Part shown: in pieces, positions 54,646-64,000 of the stretch
Numbering within the stretch: the first letter of the stretch is position 1
How the letters are laid out: every line of letters starts with the position of its first letter
The notes under the pieces: model-generated
What the model was told of the DNA's origin: nothing
What the model saw: only the letters and a program-made list of their open reading frames with translations
Databases searched by the model: none
Program-made: the position numbers and the translations under genes
NCBI GenBank assembly: GCA_037953625.1
Contig: CM075654.1
Span: 26,033,501-26,097,500 of the forward strand
Origin: Crotalaria pallida
Taxonomy: Eukaryota > Streptophyta > Magnoliopsida > Fabales > Fabaceae
DNA: 64,000 nucleotides
Direction of reading: 5' to 3'

Positions 54646-56433
54646 TGTTGGAAACCAACAAGCGGTCTAACAATTACTAGAGGGGGGTGAATAGTAATTA
54701 GAAGTTGCAGATACACAATTTTCGGATTTAATTGAAAGTGGAAGAAATACTGTTGCTAGATTTTAGAGATAGTGAAAAAAATGACGAGCAAGTGCCGAGC
54801 AGGAACCGAGCACCGATTAACAAACCGGTTTGCCGAGTTCCGAGCACACACTCAGTCGGGTTTTGCAGTGGATTTTAGCAACAGTATTTCAGTCGAGTAT
54901 GCAGTGAAGAAACCGATTAAATGCAATTAAAGCAGAAAATGAAAATGCTAAAAGCTGTAAAAGAAGAACACTAGAATTTTTATACTGGTTCACTCTCCAC
55001 CACTGAGAGATACGTCCAATCCTCCCCAAACCTTGAGGAGATTTTTACTCAAAATCAAATGTGTGATTACAATAGGAATTAGAGAACCTCTCTAATCTAC
55101 ACCTATATGTCACCGATTGTACCAAACTTGTGACACTACCACAAATGACTTTGCTGCCGGTTGAAGAATGTCTTCAACACGTGTCAATGGAGACTTCCTT
55201 GAAACCTTCCAGGACTCCTTCTCTTCTGCACACGAAACACGTGAGTATTGCTTTTGGTGTTGGCTCCTGATTCCAAAACTGATTACTGAAATCTAACAGT
55301 TTGAGGGCAACTTCGTTTTTGGAATGATGAGGAATTGGTTTGATCACAAAAATCCTATTTGATCTTTTCTCAGTTTATGAATATCACAGTGATGCTTCGA
55401 GAGTGTGAGAGCGAAAGAGTCAGCTTGATTTAGTTGAAGTCGATATCCCTTATACTGATCAGATTTCCTCACAAATCAAGGAGGAAACACTGCTGCCATA
55501 ATGGGAATTGATTTGCGATATTTCTTCTCCAACTGCCATTTAGTCACAAGGCATCTATAGAGTATGAAAGAATCAATTTTGCCATGAAAAGAATTGATTG
55601 ACGAGATTCCCTCTCCAACACCCATATTTGAATCTGATAGTTATTGCCAATTCCTTTTATAGACTGATTCGTTGATGAGTAGCCTTTCTGATCTTGATCC
55701 GAGACCAAAGCAAAGATGATGATTCATGACATGAGGCCGAGCTTCGAGCTTGATGATAATTAACTACTGATGGTCGAGCTTCGAACTTGATGATAATTTA
55801 CTGCTAATGACCAAGTATGAACCGAGCTTGAGCTTGACCTTTGACTTCTGAGCTGTAACCGAGCTTTGCATTCTGACTTGAGTCTAACTCTGAGCTTTGT
55901 AATTTATCTTGAGTTTGACTCTAAGCCGAGCTTTACAAACTAGCTAAAATGCGAGCTTGAGATCCGAACATGAGCCGAGCTTCAATATTCGAGCTTGAAC
56001 TGAAACTTGATATCCGATATTTTTGTCGAGCTTCTGACTTGCCGCTGGTTCGATCTCAAACTGAGACTTTAGCACTTTACTTGTCCACAGCGAAGGCCGA
56101 GCTTGACTTCGGTTGAGCTGATTTTATCTTTGACAATCGTGCTTTGGCCGAGCTTGCATTTGCTGAGCTTGCAACTGAAGTTAAGGTCCAGCTTGCATAT
56201 GAAGTCTTACCGAGCAACTTCATGTTGAGCTACTCACGATTGTATATTCGGAATCTGTGGATTTGTGGTGTTGATATGAATTTACTTTTTCCGAGCACGT
56301 TGTATTTTTTGGAGTTCGGTCTTCGGCATGGACCGACCAATATGTCTTCATCAGAGTCTGGTTGTAGATTCTGCTCGGCTTAGTCTGAGCATTTTGTCTT
56401 CATCAAAATTCATTCTTCCTCGTTGATTCTACA
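54646..56433. mobile_element. Solo LTR, copia-type ends
   Basis: Starts TGTTGGAAACCAACAAGCGG and ends GATTCTACA, with exact duplication TTAAC (54641-54645, 56434-56438). 1788 bp. The first 20 bases equal those of the copia LTR at 3365, but the body is different. It is rich in CGAGCTT/CCGAGC motifs (54785-54860 and 55735-56165). Its minus/plus orientation is not proven; similarity to the copia LTR end suggests minus. Confidence 0.9.
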
Positions 56434-57620
56434 TTAACAACTTGATTCTTCTTGATGCCAAGTAATTCTTGAACTTGCTCCACACAAAGATAGAGGCATT
56501 ATCCATAGTTATCGTTTCAGGAATTCCAAATCGGCAAACGATATGTTCTTCAATGAAATCAATAACCTGATCCTGTTCGACCTTTGCTAAAGGAAATACC
56601 TCCACCCACTTGGTAAAGTAGTCTACTCCCACCAAAATCTTCTTATGTCCTTTCGTGGAATTTGGAACGATCTCTCCAATCACATCGAGTGCCCAGCCTC
56701 TGAAAGGCCAAGGTTTAATGATCGAATGCAACTCACTTGACGGGAGATTTTGAATATAGCCATGCTTCTGGCATTCTTCACATGATTTCGCAAATTTCAT
56801 GCAATTTGATACCAAAGTTGGCCAATACACCCTTTGCCTTCGAAGTAGCCACTTCATCTTTTCTCCTGCTTGGTTTGCTCCACAAATCCCTTCGCGTACT
56901 TCAGCTAAAGATATAAAAGCATCTTCTTGATCCAAGCACACTTCTAGATTCTTGTCACTTGACTTGTGATATAAGTCTCCACCCAGCAAAGTGAACTTGA
57001 TGGCCTTCAGCTTGAGTTTCCGTTCAGCATTGCGAGATGGGTTTGTCAAGTAATCTGCTATTGACTTTCTCCAATCATTTTTCGGTGCCAATGCATTTAC
57101 CATGACTTCCCTTTCATGAGGTGGGTAAAGTAATTCTCTAATTTGAATTACTTCGTTCAACACTTTCCTCGACACACGATATTTCGAAGCCACTTGGGCC
57201 AAATGGTGGGCCTCTTGATTGTCCTGTCGATATATGTGTTCGACGGACACATCGTCAAATTTGCACATCAACTTTCGTGTAATGGTACAGTACTTGGCTA
57301 ATTTTGGACTTAGACACTTGTACTCATCAACTAGTTGTTTATTGATCAACTGGGAATCCCCTTTGATGGCCACGTTTTAGGCCTTCAAGTATACCAATAT
57401 TTCAAGGCCTACAATAATGGCCTCGTATTCTGCCTTATTGTTAGAGCATTTGTATTTGAGATCAAACATGAATTTGGTGGGGAACCCGTCAGGTGAAATG
57501 AGTAATATCCCCACTCCGGCTCCATTCTTGTGAGAAGAGCCATCGAAGTACATGGTCCAACGCCTTAGGCCGACATAATTGATGGATACAGCTGGTAATC
57601 GATTACCAGGGCAGAAAATA
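56434..57620 (-). pseudogene. pol: Tat-like RNase H and integrase, N-terminal part
   Basis: On the minus strand: RNase H with MYFDGSSHKNGAGVG, NNKAEYEA, a stop at 57376, then AIKGDSQLI and DNQEAHHLA (all four acidic positions present). Integrase zinc region follows (VREGICGANQAGEKM ... CEECQKHG), where the usual histidines are replaced (R, N, E), then the core with WALDVIGEI and TMDNASIF. It breaks at the solo LTR near the third catalytic residue. Archaeal-type RNase H next to integrase is typical of the Tat clade. The right end is lost where the next element begins. Confidence 0.85.
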
Positions 57621-59626
57621 CTTTAAAATGCCATTTTTATATATGAGCCATTAATTTAACATTCAAATAAACATTATGGAATGAATATGGGACTGAAATA
57701 TGACTGATTGGGTATTATAGTAAATTTCTTGAAAGTGTTCATGAAATAAGTTTTGATTACTTGAATATAATGTTTAATATTATTATCAAGTAATTTAAAT
57801 ACCAATCAATGAAATTTATTGTGATGCATACATGCATGGAGACTGGATGATAGATCGAATTGTCACAGTTATTTATAACCTGAGGAGGGCCTCTGGGAGC
57901 GCCAAACACGTCCTGCTTGATGACACGTTTATGTGTAATAAAAACGTGGCCAGTGTGAGGATACTGATGATGTGATTATTACGTTGGAGCGTGACGTCTG
58001 CGAGGTTGCGGCGTTTTGAATCACTACCAAGCTTGAGCGTAATACATTCCACGGAATTATATTGAATTGTACCCCGCAAAGGTACCGAGTACTAAAATTG
58101 TACATGAAGTTATAAGGATGGCCGCCCCTGAAGGGGAAATAGTTTCTATGTAAGCTAGGACTGATGATAGGACATTCATACATCATGCCACACATAAATA
58201 ATTAATTGTTATTTGAATTATAACCTGAGTGTGAGCATATTATATGCATTCTTACTTGTCATTGACTTATTTGTGTAATGACTTGTATTTGATCTATGAT
58301 TGACCAATATCTGTTATACATATAAATTGTTAAACCTTTATTCTCTTGTGATTATGTGTATGTTGTTGCTTATCCCCATGCCCTAGTAGGTGATGTCTCG
58401 CTATCTCGCCTGCATCGAGATCTGCCCTCTCCCTAGTGGAGTGTGGGTCTATGAGGACCACCGAGCAGTGTATGAGGGTGAGGTTAAGTTGACCTTCTAC
58501 CACCATAATCCACTGATCCGTGTTCGTCCTCGTAGATTCAGGATCCCCATTATCTATACTATGCATTTACCACCCTTTTATACTTATCATGGACCAGCTA
58601 TTGCTTGACTTGCCCGTGTTTATCACAGTTTTCGTTTTCGTTCGGTTTACCGCTCTCACCCTTTTTCCTCTCGAGTTGTCCGGGAGGATACTCCTACATC
58701 TGATCCGACGAGTCCAGTCGGGGCTGCACCATCACCCGACCCTGTACTTAGTGGAAGGGTACCATCCCCGTCGGACGAGGTGGAGGAGGATATTGTCGAG
58801 GCAGGGAGCGGAGACGAGCCAGTCGAGCACTATACTAGTAGCCAGTGGAGGGATGATAACCCTTAGGTACGTGTTAAGTATAGGTAGCGTGGGTCAAGGA
58901 CCCGATCTGCAGCTGTTGTGGACTCTGATGATGGATGGATGAATGCTTCTCTGGTGACTTGGACTACTACTGCTACTCCCGAATCAGCTCTGGAGCCTTT
59001 ATTTTGACTTGTTATATACTGTACATATTTTTGGGAGCTCTAGGGTGATGATCCCTACTTTTTACGTTTTAGTTGTATGGACTTGTTTTACTTGGACTCG
59101 GTTATCTTACAGTTTGGACTATGTACCCTTTTTATCACTACCATTTATATATATGTATATATATATGCTATGTTTATCTCTATTACTCATAGTCCAATGA
59201 TTTTCCGCTTACTCTGATATTATTTGAAAAGGATTCGGTTACGCTGCTACGAAAAATAACACCTTAAGTTCTGAAAATGATGAGAGATAGCATCACTACT
59301 ATTTTAATAACAAAGCTATACTAAGTTCTCAAAGTCAAATGAATGCTATCTCACTTTCTTTTATTTCTAAAGTATTTAAGATATATTTTATTAATGTCAA
59401 AGGACGTCGAATCCAATATTAAATCAATGTATACGTTATTTTCCGAGATCCAAAAGTTTTTTTGATTTGCGCACCCGACCCATTAGAATTTCAAAGGAAA
59501 GAAAAAGAAAACGTTATTTCCTATAAATTCTAATACTTTATCAAGTCCATAATATTCCTGGGTAATATCTTTACTTAATTATTTAATTATTCCTTAATTA
59601 TCCGGATAATAGAAGAGGGTGTTGCA
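57620..59626 (+). repeat. 5' LTR of the Tekay-like element (left end missing)
   Basis: Ends GAGGGTGTTGCA at 59626, five bases before the PBS. It contains an acceptor-like CCATGCCCTAG near 58386 and a small ORF (58393-58866). The left boundary is estimated from where Tat coding sequence stops. Confidence 0.6.
58393..58866 (+). pseudogene. LTR-embedded small ORF with acidic tail
   Basis: ATG at 58393, just after an acceptor-like CCCTAG. The frame runs 157 codons to TAG 58864-58866 with a single TGA at about 58606. It begins MSRYLACIEICPLPSG, contains a basic stretch NPLIRVRPRRFRIP, a Ser/Pro-rich linker, and an acidic end (DEVEEDIVEAGSGDEP). Length, position after an acceptor and acidic tail resemble the ORF at 14107-14521 in another gypsy LTR, although the sequences are not clearly homologous. 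Function unknown. Confidence 0.45.
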
Positions 59627-59631
59627 CTTTG

Positions 59632-59643
59632 TGGTATCAGAGC
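59632..59643 (+). other. Primer-binding site (initiator tRNA-Met)
   Basis: TGGTATCAGAGC five bases after the LTR end. It confirms the 5' LTR and orientation. Confidence 0.93.
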
Positions 59644-59656
59644 ATAAATGATCCTA

Positions 59657-59914
59657 TGGCTGACGAAGTAGTCCAAAAAGAGCTAGTCATCCACATCAAT
59701 CAGGTTACAACAGTGTATGATTTATGTTTTATGTTTTTTTATTTGTCTGTATCTATTACTTATCTAGATACAAATTGTATGGGCTGAAACTATTGGGTAT
59801 AGTCTCAGTAATAGATTAGGTGCTGAATGTTTCTTTTGTTAATCATATATGACCATAAGCCCATACTGTATGTCTAGTATGACGACTAGAAACCAAAGTC
59901 ATACGTGGAAGTGT
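59657..59914 (+). pseudogene. gag: Degenerate start of the Tekay-like gag
   Basis: ATG at 59654-59657 region (MADEVVQKELVIHINQ) soon degenerates into AT-rich sequence before the solo LTR. Most of the gag capsid region is absent. Confidence 0.35.
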
Positions 59915-62669
59915 TGTAACATCCTAATTTTTATTTCTAAGTGTAATTAGCAATTTAAATGAACCTTGGGTGACGGAAATGAAGAGTCTAAGTTAAAAAT
60001 AGAAATTTAGAAGTGGTTGGGAATTAGACTCATAAGACTTTAGGAAATTTTAAATGCAAATTTCGTAGCTCAAATCATGAATTCAACCGTTGGATATGAA
60101 GTAGGATATATGAGGAAAATTTTCTCAAAGTTTGAGCAAGATCCAACTGGTAGAAAAGAAGTTCTAGAAGTTTGAAGTTGGTAAGTTCAGACTTTTGGGT
60201 CCTCGCTCCAGCGAAAATGGGTTCGCTCGAGCGAAACAGTGCAAATTGGACCCTGATTCCTTGAGTAGTTTTCGCTCCAGCGAAGATAGGTTTGCTCCAG
60301 CAAAAGTCCGGTTCGCTCCAGCGAATCTCTGCTGGCTCGAGCGAAAAATGATTCGTGCCAAACCCAAATCCACTGAGTAAAACTCGCTTCAGCGAGAAAA
60401 GACTCGCCCGAGCGAAAGTTGTCAGAGTTGTAAAAAAAAATAACAGCGTGTGGACCACTCATTCGTGGCTTCCAAGGGAAGCCACAAACCATGGCCAGTC
60501 AAATCCACAAGCCATGCAACAAAAGTGTTGCAACACCAACACAAGCCAACATAAACCAACAACATCAACATAGCTTCCTGCCTCTCTCCCATACTCGGTT
60601 CTCTCTCCTCTAGGGTTCCAATTTCAATCCTCAATTTAGAACTTATTGATCATCAAACTTTGACCAATAAACATCATCATCTATATCATTAGCCAAGAAA
60701 ATGAGCTAGAAACCTTCTCCTACTCACTCTCCATCACACGCCTCTCTCTCTCTCCCTAGGTTTCTATTGATTTGTCAACTTCTCAATATGGAGAACCATT
60801 ATCCCCATGCAAAATAATCAAGAGCAAGACAAGGAAAACTCTCTACCCAAATACAACACTCATAATAGGGTTGTTTATCACCATTGGATTTTGGCTCTCT
60901 TGAGGTGGCAAGCAAAGCTAAGGAGCTTCAAAGTACCAAGGTTCTAGACTAGGGCAAAGGAAAAAGGCATCCTTATCTCACTACACTTGAGGTAAGGTGG
61001 TGGGTATTGGCTTGTCTTAGGAATGGGTATCCCTTTAGTTATAATAATTTGCTAGGAGATATTTGGTTAGGAGAATATTAAGAAAACCCTAGGTTGTGAG
61101 CTATGGTACTAATGATATTAGAAAAATGAAGGCATGAAATAAATCTAGATAAAAGGTTTAGAAAATGGTTACGAAAAATAAGTCTTCAATGTGGAATTAT
61201 ATGTGAATACTTGGAGAATATTTGTGATTATTTGTTGATAAATGTTTATTTATGAGTATAAGTGTTATTGTGTGGAAATGGTAATTATATACATAGGTAC
61301 TGGAATTGTTTGGAAAATTATATGTGATGTTGATTTGGAATGGATGATATGTATATATTTATATGTGATGTTGTTGGAATGTTTATTGTGAATTATAAAT
61401 AAATGGACTGGACTGATAATTAATTGGAAATGATAAAGGAAACTAAGTGGAGAACTGATCAGTGGGTCCCGGAACACTAGGTACCCGGCTAGGTGTTCCA
61501 ATTACCAGTTGTTAGGGCCAATTACCCATCAGGCCAAACCGCCCTGTAGGCGCCGGGTGACCCACAGGATCAATTCCCACACCAATAATTGGAATAAATA
61601 ATGGAATGGTAAAATGTACATAGTCCTACAGGTTATGGTTTGGATGGGTGTAAAGTCCTGGGCAGGTGTTCCAAGTCCCTAGACTGGTGTTCCAATTACC
61701 TAGCGGGTACTCCAAATCCTAGTGGTGTACAGTAAAAAGGAAAACGGGAAGTTTATGTAGATCTCTGTTTTGAGGTTACATAAATGATATTGTGTGTATG
61801 CAGATCACTGATTTGTGGTTGCATACACTGTGTGTAGATCTCTGTTTTGAGGTTACACATAATGGAAATGGATAATGGAATGTGAACAAAGGAAATTGGA
61901 TAAAGGAAAGGATTATGGAATACGAATAAAGGAAATGGAAACTGGAAAGGATAATGGATAACGAAAATGAATGATGAGAATGGCAATGGAGATATTAAAC
62001 ATAAATGAGGGAAATGTGATAATGAGTTTAATGTGGAAAATGATGGATTGATAAACAAGTGGGAAATGTGCTATATTTGGAAATTGGCTATTTGTGTTTG
62101 GCTTAGTGGGTTGTTATGTCTATTTGGGAACTGCATTTCTATTTCATGTGCAATGCTCACTCCCTTAACATTTTTTTAAGGTTTTAAGATCGAGCTAGCA
62201 CAGCCCCCGGCCGAGCAGGTGCACTCTCCCTCACAGGGAGAGTAGATTATAGGATAGTGGGACATGGAAATGTCCCGGGCCCGATTGTCATGATGATGAC
62301 TTGATATATTTTGTTGTATATATGTATATATTTACTTTTGTTAGGGCCCAGGACAGCCTCTTAGAAAAAGGGGTGTTTTGATGAATTTATTAAAGTAAAC
62401 TTGTATATATTTCCGCTAAATACTCTGATAACTGACTGGTATGGATGCACTATGATGCACAGATGATGTACGAGCCCTGATGGCTTTTGATATGATAGAT
62501 GATATGTTGTTTTAATTAGGTGACAGGTTAAGGTAATTTTTGGAAAGTCCTATAAATAAGGGAAACTCCGTCCGTTGGGTTGGAGATTTTTATAAATTAA
62601 AAAGGAAATTTTAGGTTCACTATTTTTTAATTAATGGGTAAATATGGGTAAATTAGATAAGGTGTTACA
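59915..62669 (+). mobile_element. Solo LTR of a gypsy family
   Basis: Starts TGTAACATCC and ends AAGGTGTTACA, with exact duplication AGTGT (59910-59914, 62670-62674). 2755 bp. It contains a palindrome cluster (60203-60415), a donor-like CTTGAG|GTAAGG near 60991, an acceptor-like TTTTTTTAAG|G near 62183, and hairpin-type repeats at 61755-61865. No coding capacity recognised. It sits within the gag region of the Tekay-like element. Confidence 0.92.
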
Positions 62670-62919
62670 AGTGTCAAAGAGAATGGATCATCAGAACTAT
62701 GGACCGCAGAGGCGTAAGGGATTTGACCGTAGAGGGAAGGGTCTAATTTCTGGCAAGGATAGAGGCAAGGGAAAGGCTAAGGTTGATGATCGAGGCAAGT
62801 CTAGCAGTGATGTTCCATACTATGAGAAGTGCAAGCGTCATCATTTTGGAAGAGTCTGCTGGGCAACGAGTCTTGGAGCGGGAATTCAAAGTCAATCTTA
62901 TTTGTTTGCCTCTGACTAG
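62670..62919 (+). pseudogene. gag: Tekay-like gag, C-terminal piece
   Basis: Frame after the AGTGT duplication: SKRMDHQNYG, a Lys/Arg/Gly-rich linker ([16 protein letters not shown]) and a zinc-knuckle-like [11 protein letters not shown], the usual end of chromoviral gag. It then leaves frame. The region between knuckle and protease active site is missing, so a deletion joined them. Confidence 0.7.
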
Positions 62920-64000
62920 ATTAGACATTATCCTGGGTATGGACTGGATGACTCAGCATCATGTTCTAATCGATTGTCATAAGAAGGCAGTCATCTTTAG
63001 TGATTCTTCTCTATCTGCCACGGAAGTTGATGAAGTATCGGATGTTAGTCAAATTCCAGTAGTTGGTGAATTTCCGGAAGTCTTTTCTACAGAGATTCCC
63101 GGATTGCCTCCAACAAGAGAAGTGGAGTTTAGTATTGATCTGAAGCCTGGTACTGGCCCAATGTCTATTGCACCATACAGAATGGCGCCCCCTACATTGG
63201 AAGAGTTGAAAAATCAATTGGAGGAGCTATTAGCAAAGAAACTTATTAGGCCAAGTGTATCACCCTGGGGAGCTCCTATTCTTTTTGTCAAGAAGAAGGA
63301 TGGTAGTCTCCGTATGTGCACTGATTACAGGCAGTTGAATGCAGTGACAGTGAAAAACAAATATCCGCTCCTTCGTATTCATGATTTGTTGGATCAACTG
63401 AGGGGTGCTGCAGTGTTTTCGAAGATTGACCTCCGATCGGGATACCATCAGATCCGCATCCGTGAAGAGGACATTCCTAAAACTGCATTCAGGACGCGGT
63501 ATGGGCATTTTGAATATGTAGTGATGCCTTTTGGTTTAACCAACGCTCCTGCAATATTCATGGATTATATGAACAGGATCTTCATGCCTTATTTGGATTC
63601 TTTTGTAATAGTGTTCATCGATGACATTCTTATCTATTCTAAGAATCCGAGTGAGCATGAGGAGAATTTGAGGATAGTGCTGCAAATCCTCAAAGAGAAG
63701 CAGTTGTATGCCAAGCTTTCTAAGTGCAGCTTCTGGTTGAATGAAGTTCATTTCTTGGGTCATGTAATTTCTGCTCAGGGAGTTGTCGTAGATCCCTCTA
63801 AGGTGGAAGCAGTGTTAAAGTGGGAGAGGCCCACAACAGTTACAGAGATCAGAAGTTTTCTGGGAATGTCAGGTTATTATCAGAGATTCATTGAAGGTTT
63901 CTCCAAATTGGCTCTTCCATTGACTATGTTGACCAGGAAGGATGTTCCTTACCATTGGTCACTGCAGTGTGAGAGCAGTTTTCCAGAGCTGAAGAAGAGG
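62868..64000 (+). CDS. pol: Protease end and reverse transcriptase of Tekay-like element, partial
   Basis: Open to the window edge in a frame +1 relative to gag. It starts in the protease C-terminal part ([19 protein letters not shown]; the DSGAT-type active site is lost). RT follows: [85 protein letters not shown] (active site with both Asp), FLGHVIS, then the connection [12 protein letters not shown]. No stops across about 375 codons, so the RT itself looks intact, but it lacks a start and the protease active site. RNase H and integrase would be beyond 64000. Confidence 0.9.

Larger units (their letters stand above)
33600..57620 (-). mobile_element. Old Tat-like gypsy element, minus strand, heavily interrupted
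   Basis: Minus-strand RNase H-integrase (57620-54015, broken) lies to the right, a plus-strand plant mobile domain ORF (35767-53905, in pieces) to the left, and unique-looking sequence that may be the 3' LTR at 33.6-35.7 kb. An antisense ORF between pol and the 3' LTR is a known arrangement in Tat-clade gypsy elements. Host coding resumes on both sides of each insertion. The left boundary is approximate, and the 5' half is outside the window or lost at 57620. Confidence 0.6.
57620..64000 (+). mobile_element. Tekay-like gypsy (chromovirus-type) element, runs off the window
   Basis: 5' LTR (truncated, about 57620-59626), PBS, a scrap of gag start, a nested solo LTR, gag end, protease and RT in that order on the plus strand. 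RT sequence and the Met-tRNA PBS point to a Tekay/Del-type chromovirus; the integrase chromodomain is beyond the edge. The left LTR end has no TGTAACACC terminus, so it seems deleted into the Tat-like pol. Confidence 0.75.

Noticed and set aside
57592..57609. Perfect 18-bp palindrome at the Tat/Tekay boundary
   Set aside because: Its left half still reads as Tat coding sequence (NRLPAVSINYVG on the minus strand), so it is probably chance rather than an attachment or integration site.
60075..60492. Several overlapping minus-strand frames of about 70-130 codons with repeated SLERT/RWSE words
   Set aside because: They come from the TTCGCTCCAGCGAA palindrome cluster read as codons; not a protein family.

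Overview
This is a 64-kb piece of a plant nuclear genome, most likely a eudicot; the species cannot be fixed. The evidence is a dense nest of plant-type LTR retrotransposons (Ty1/copia; Ty3/gypsy of Athila-like, Tat-like and Tekay-like types), an L1-type LINE, Stowaway, Mutator-like and CACTA-like small DNA transposons, AT-rich spacers and one intron-containing host-gene relic. I see no bacterial or organellar genes, tRNA, rRNA or CRISPR. Only four long reading frames look intact or nearly so: copia gag, copia pol and copia ORF3 (5.1-11.9 kb, minus strand), and a Ty3/gypsy protease-RT frame running off the right edge. Lineage names come from recognised motifs, not a database search.

Layout. 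0-22.5 kb: the end of one LTR (1-536), a fragment of an Athila-like element (537-1844), then a plus-strand long LTR split by two insertions. The first is a minus-strand long-LTR element (3049-19501, duplication ATGGG) that itself carries a young copia element (3365-14106). The second is a 5'-truncated LINE (20386-22259). 22.5-33.5 kb: AT-rich, gene-poor DNA with a decayed SnRK1 beta-gamma (SNF4-like) gene, a Stowaway MITE, a solo Athila-like LTR (25432-26679, duplication GATAC), a CACTA-like non-autonomous element and a possible SINE. 33.5-57.6 kb: an old minus-strand Tat-like element whose antisense ORF (plus strand, plant mobile domain) and pol have been broken by a long solo LTR (35973-40155, GCAAG), a minus-strand Athila-like element (40393-52342) hosting a plus-strand one (41788-49140, CTACC), and a solo copia-type LTR (54646-56433, TTAAC). 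57.6-64 kb: a plus-strand Tekay-like element with PBS, gag remnants, protease and RT, carrying a solo LTR (59915-62669, AGTGT).

What stands out: (i) a copia element with a third ORF after pol that encodes a protein of the 'putative plant transposon protein' type, in tandem units sharing a nearly unmutated LTR; (ii) long gypsy LTRs that look gene-like inside (splice-like donor and acceptor followed by a small acidic ORF); (iii) family-specific clusters of short palindromes in the LTRs of several unrelated families, including an eight-copy hairpin array of about 40-bp period; (iv) an LTR element with gag and protease but no reverse transcriptase.
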